Origin: JAUSPI01 sp964650385
GTDB lineage: Bacteria; Desulfobacterota; Syntrophia; Syntrophales; JADFWA01
Assembly: GCA_964650385.1 (NCBI GenBank)
Contig: CAZYTP010000003.1
Coordinates: forward strand, 1 to 64,000
Direction: 5' to 3'
Length of the DNA stretch: 64,000 bases
Shown: positions 62,701 to 64,000 of the stretch, piece by piece
Layout: the number at the start of each line of letters is the position of its first letter
Position numbering within the stretch: position 1 is the stretch's first letter
Position numbers and translations under genes: made by a program
Notes under the pieces: generated by a model
Database searches by the model: none
Seen by the model: the letters and a program-made list of their open reading frames with translations, nothing else
Told to the model about the DNA's origin: nothing

Positions 62701-63813
62701 TCGGAGTCTCCTGTATATTTCAACTATTGCGTCTTCTTCCGTGTCAACCTTATCAATCAGGAGAGTATCCCTCATGGCAGAACTCGTTCCATCTTCGTCA
62801 AGACTAATAAACCGTAGTTCCCTGACCCCTTTTTCTCGAACTAATTCCAACCCTTCCACAGTCAATTCGCTATTGCAGTGTAACAAAACCTCTTCTGTTT
62901 CAGGATCTAATACATCCGATGAGAGCACCTTTCCAACAAGGACTTCATCACTTATCGACATTCGACCTATATTTAATCCCGCGAGTTTTTTCAAAGCCAC
63001 TTTTGATATTTTCCTGCCCTTTTTTACGATAACTTCACCGGTTTTTTTATCCTTAATATCTTCCGGGGCTCTTTCATCAACAAGAAATTCATCCACCGAC
63101 ATAAAAGCCTGGCCATCCTCCAGAAATACTTTTTCAATATTATGAAAATAGCCAAGCAGATCATCGGTAGAGTTCCCCATAGCCTTTAAAAGGATAGTAA
63201 CGGGCATTTTTCTTCTTCTGTCTATCCTGGCATAAAGAAAATCCTTGGAATCAAATTCAAGATCGAGCCAGGAACCCCTGATTGGAATAATCCTTGCTGA
63301 ATATATTAGTTTTCCGCTTGTATGTGTCTTTCCCTTGTCATGATCAAAAAAGATGCCGGGGGATCTGTGGAGCTGGCTGACTATAACCCGCTCCGTACCA
63401 TTGACAATAAAAGTGCCATTATCTGTCATCAATGGTATCTCACCAAAGTAAATCTCCTGTTCCTTGATATCCCTGATTGTCTTTTGCTCACTCTCCCGGT
63501 CAACATCAAAAACAACAAGTCTGACCACAATCTTCAGCGGAGCCGCATAAGTCATTCCCTTCTGAAGGCACTCTTTCACATCGTATCTGACATCCCTTAT
63601 TTTGTAACTTACAAATTCCAAAGAACACTGACCGCTGAAATCCGAAATGGGAAAAACACTCTTAAAGGTACCCTGCAGACCCGAATTATCCCTCTCGGCG
63701 GGATTTATATCCCTCTGGAGGAACTTCTCATATGACTTTGTCTGGATATCAATAAGATCTGGGATATCAACTATTTTTTTAATACGACCAAAATTTTTTC
63801 TAAACCCGTCCAT
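59719..63813 (-). CDS. rpoB: RNA polymerase beta subunit
   Basis: 1364 residues, complete. The rifampicin pocket [34 protein letters not shown] is wild type (His and Ser at the common resistance sites), so rifampicin sensitivity is expected. [26 protein letters not shown] and the terminal [19 protein letters not shown] are conserved. ATG follows AAGGGGAATT. Transcribed with rplL and rpoC. Confidence 0.98.
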   Translation of the reverse strand: [1364 protein letters not shown]

Positions 63814-63897
63814 AATTCCCCTTACAGCAATTGATAGTTAAAGTTCAGTAAGCAATGGTTGGTAAAGACCACTGTATACTGTCCACCAACTACTATT

Positions 63898-64000
63898 TTA
63901 CTTAATCTCCACGCTGGCTCCTACCTCTTCCAGTTTCTTCTTAATATCATCTGCCTCATCCTTCGAAACGGCCTCTTTAACCGGCTTCGGCACACCATCG
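63898..64000 (-). CDS. rplL: 50S ribosomal protein L7/L12, C-terminal end (partial)
   Basis: Only the last 33 residues are in the window: DGVPKPVKEAVSKDEADDIK then KKLEEVGASVEIK and TAA (63898-63900). This matches the L7/L12 C-terminal domain helix and final strand that recruits translation factors. The rest lies beyond base 64000. It sits 84 bases upstream of rpoB, the usual order. Confidence 0.93.
   Translation of the reverse strand, partial: DGVPKPVKEAVSKDEADDIKKKLEEVGASVEIK

Overview
The window looks like a chromosomal segment of an anaerobic, Gram-negative deltaproteobacterium (Desulfobacterota, possibly near Syntrophobacteria). This is inferred from an LptD outer-membrane protein, several lipoproteins with lgt, a V/A-type ATPase instead of a visible F-type one, an RpoC beginning VEDIFSFFEKP, zinc-binding forms of L24, L36, S4 and S14, and an apparent selenoprotein. 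Base composition is moderate (one sampled ribosomal line is 45% G+C). The ATPase operon is visibly richer (63% in one sampled line). No tRNA, rRNA, CRISPR array or transposase gene was seen.

Region 1 (1-17.5 kb) is mixed accessory and housekeeping DNA. It opens with a YcaO gene cut by the window edge. Next comes a DNA/RNA endonuclease gene lying between two apparent remnants of a crotonase gene, then an FKBP isomerase. A leftward group follows: arsR, a permease, a small thioredoxin-like protein, a ProC-like reductase, and a DUF1573 exported protein whose first conserved Cys codon is an in-frame TGA (likely selenocysteine). Then come an alkyltransferase, the rplU-rpmA-obg-proB cluster, a DUF3568 lipoprotein, lgt, an FmdB zinc ribbon, trxB, a lipoprotein/LpoB/COG3014 envelope trio, and a protein made of two copies of one domain. 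Palindromic CCCCGC-type repeats are scattered between these genes and again near folC.

Region 2 (17.8-26.1 kb) is a complete rightward V/A-type ATPase operon in the order G/H-like, C, I, K, F, E, A, B, D, with overlapping or nearly touching genes.

Region 3 (26.2-35.3 kb) is leftward: cysS, argC, rpsI, rplM, lptD, folC, an MBL-fold phosphodiesterase-like protein and a stand-alone EF-Tu domain-II-like protein.

Region 4 (35.4-64 kb) is the leftward core information supercluster. In transcription order it is rplL (partial), rpoB, rpoC, rpsL, rpsG, fusA, tuf, rpsJ, then the S10, spc and alpha gene sets down to rplQ. A terminator-like hairpin separates rpsJ from rplC, a promoter for tuf overlaps the fusA stop codon, and adk is absent between secY and map.

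The least ordinary items are the TGA-containing DUF1573 gene, the nuclease inside a broken crotonase gene, the palindromic repeat family, and an open 74-codon stretch without a start codon upstream of trxB.
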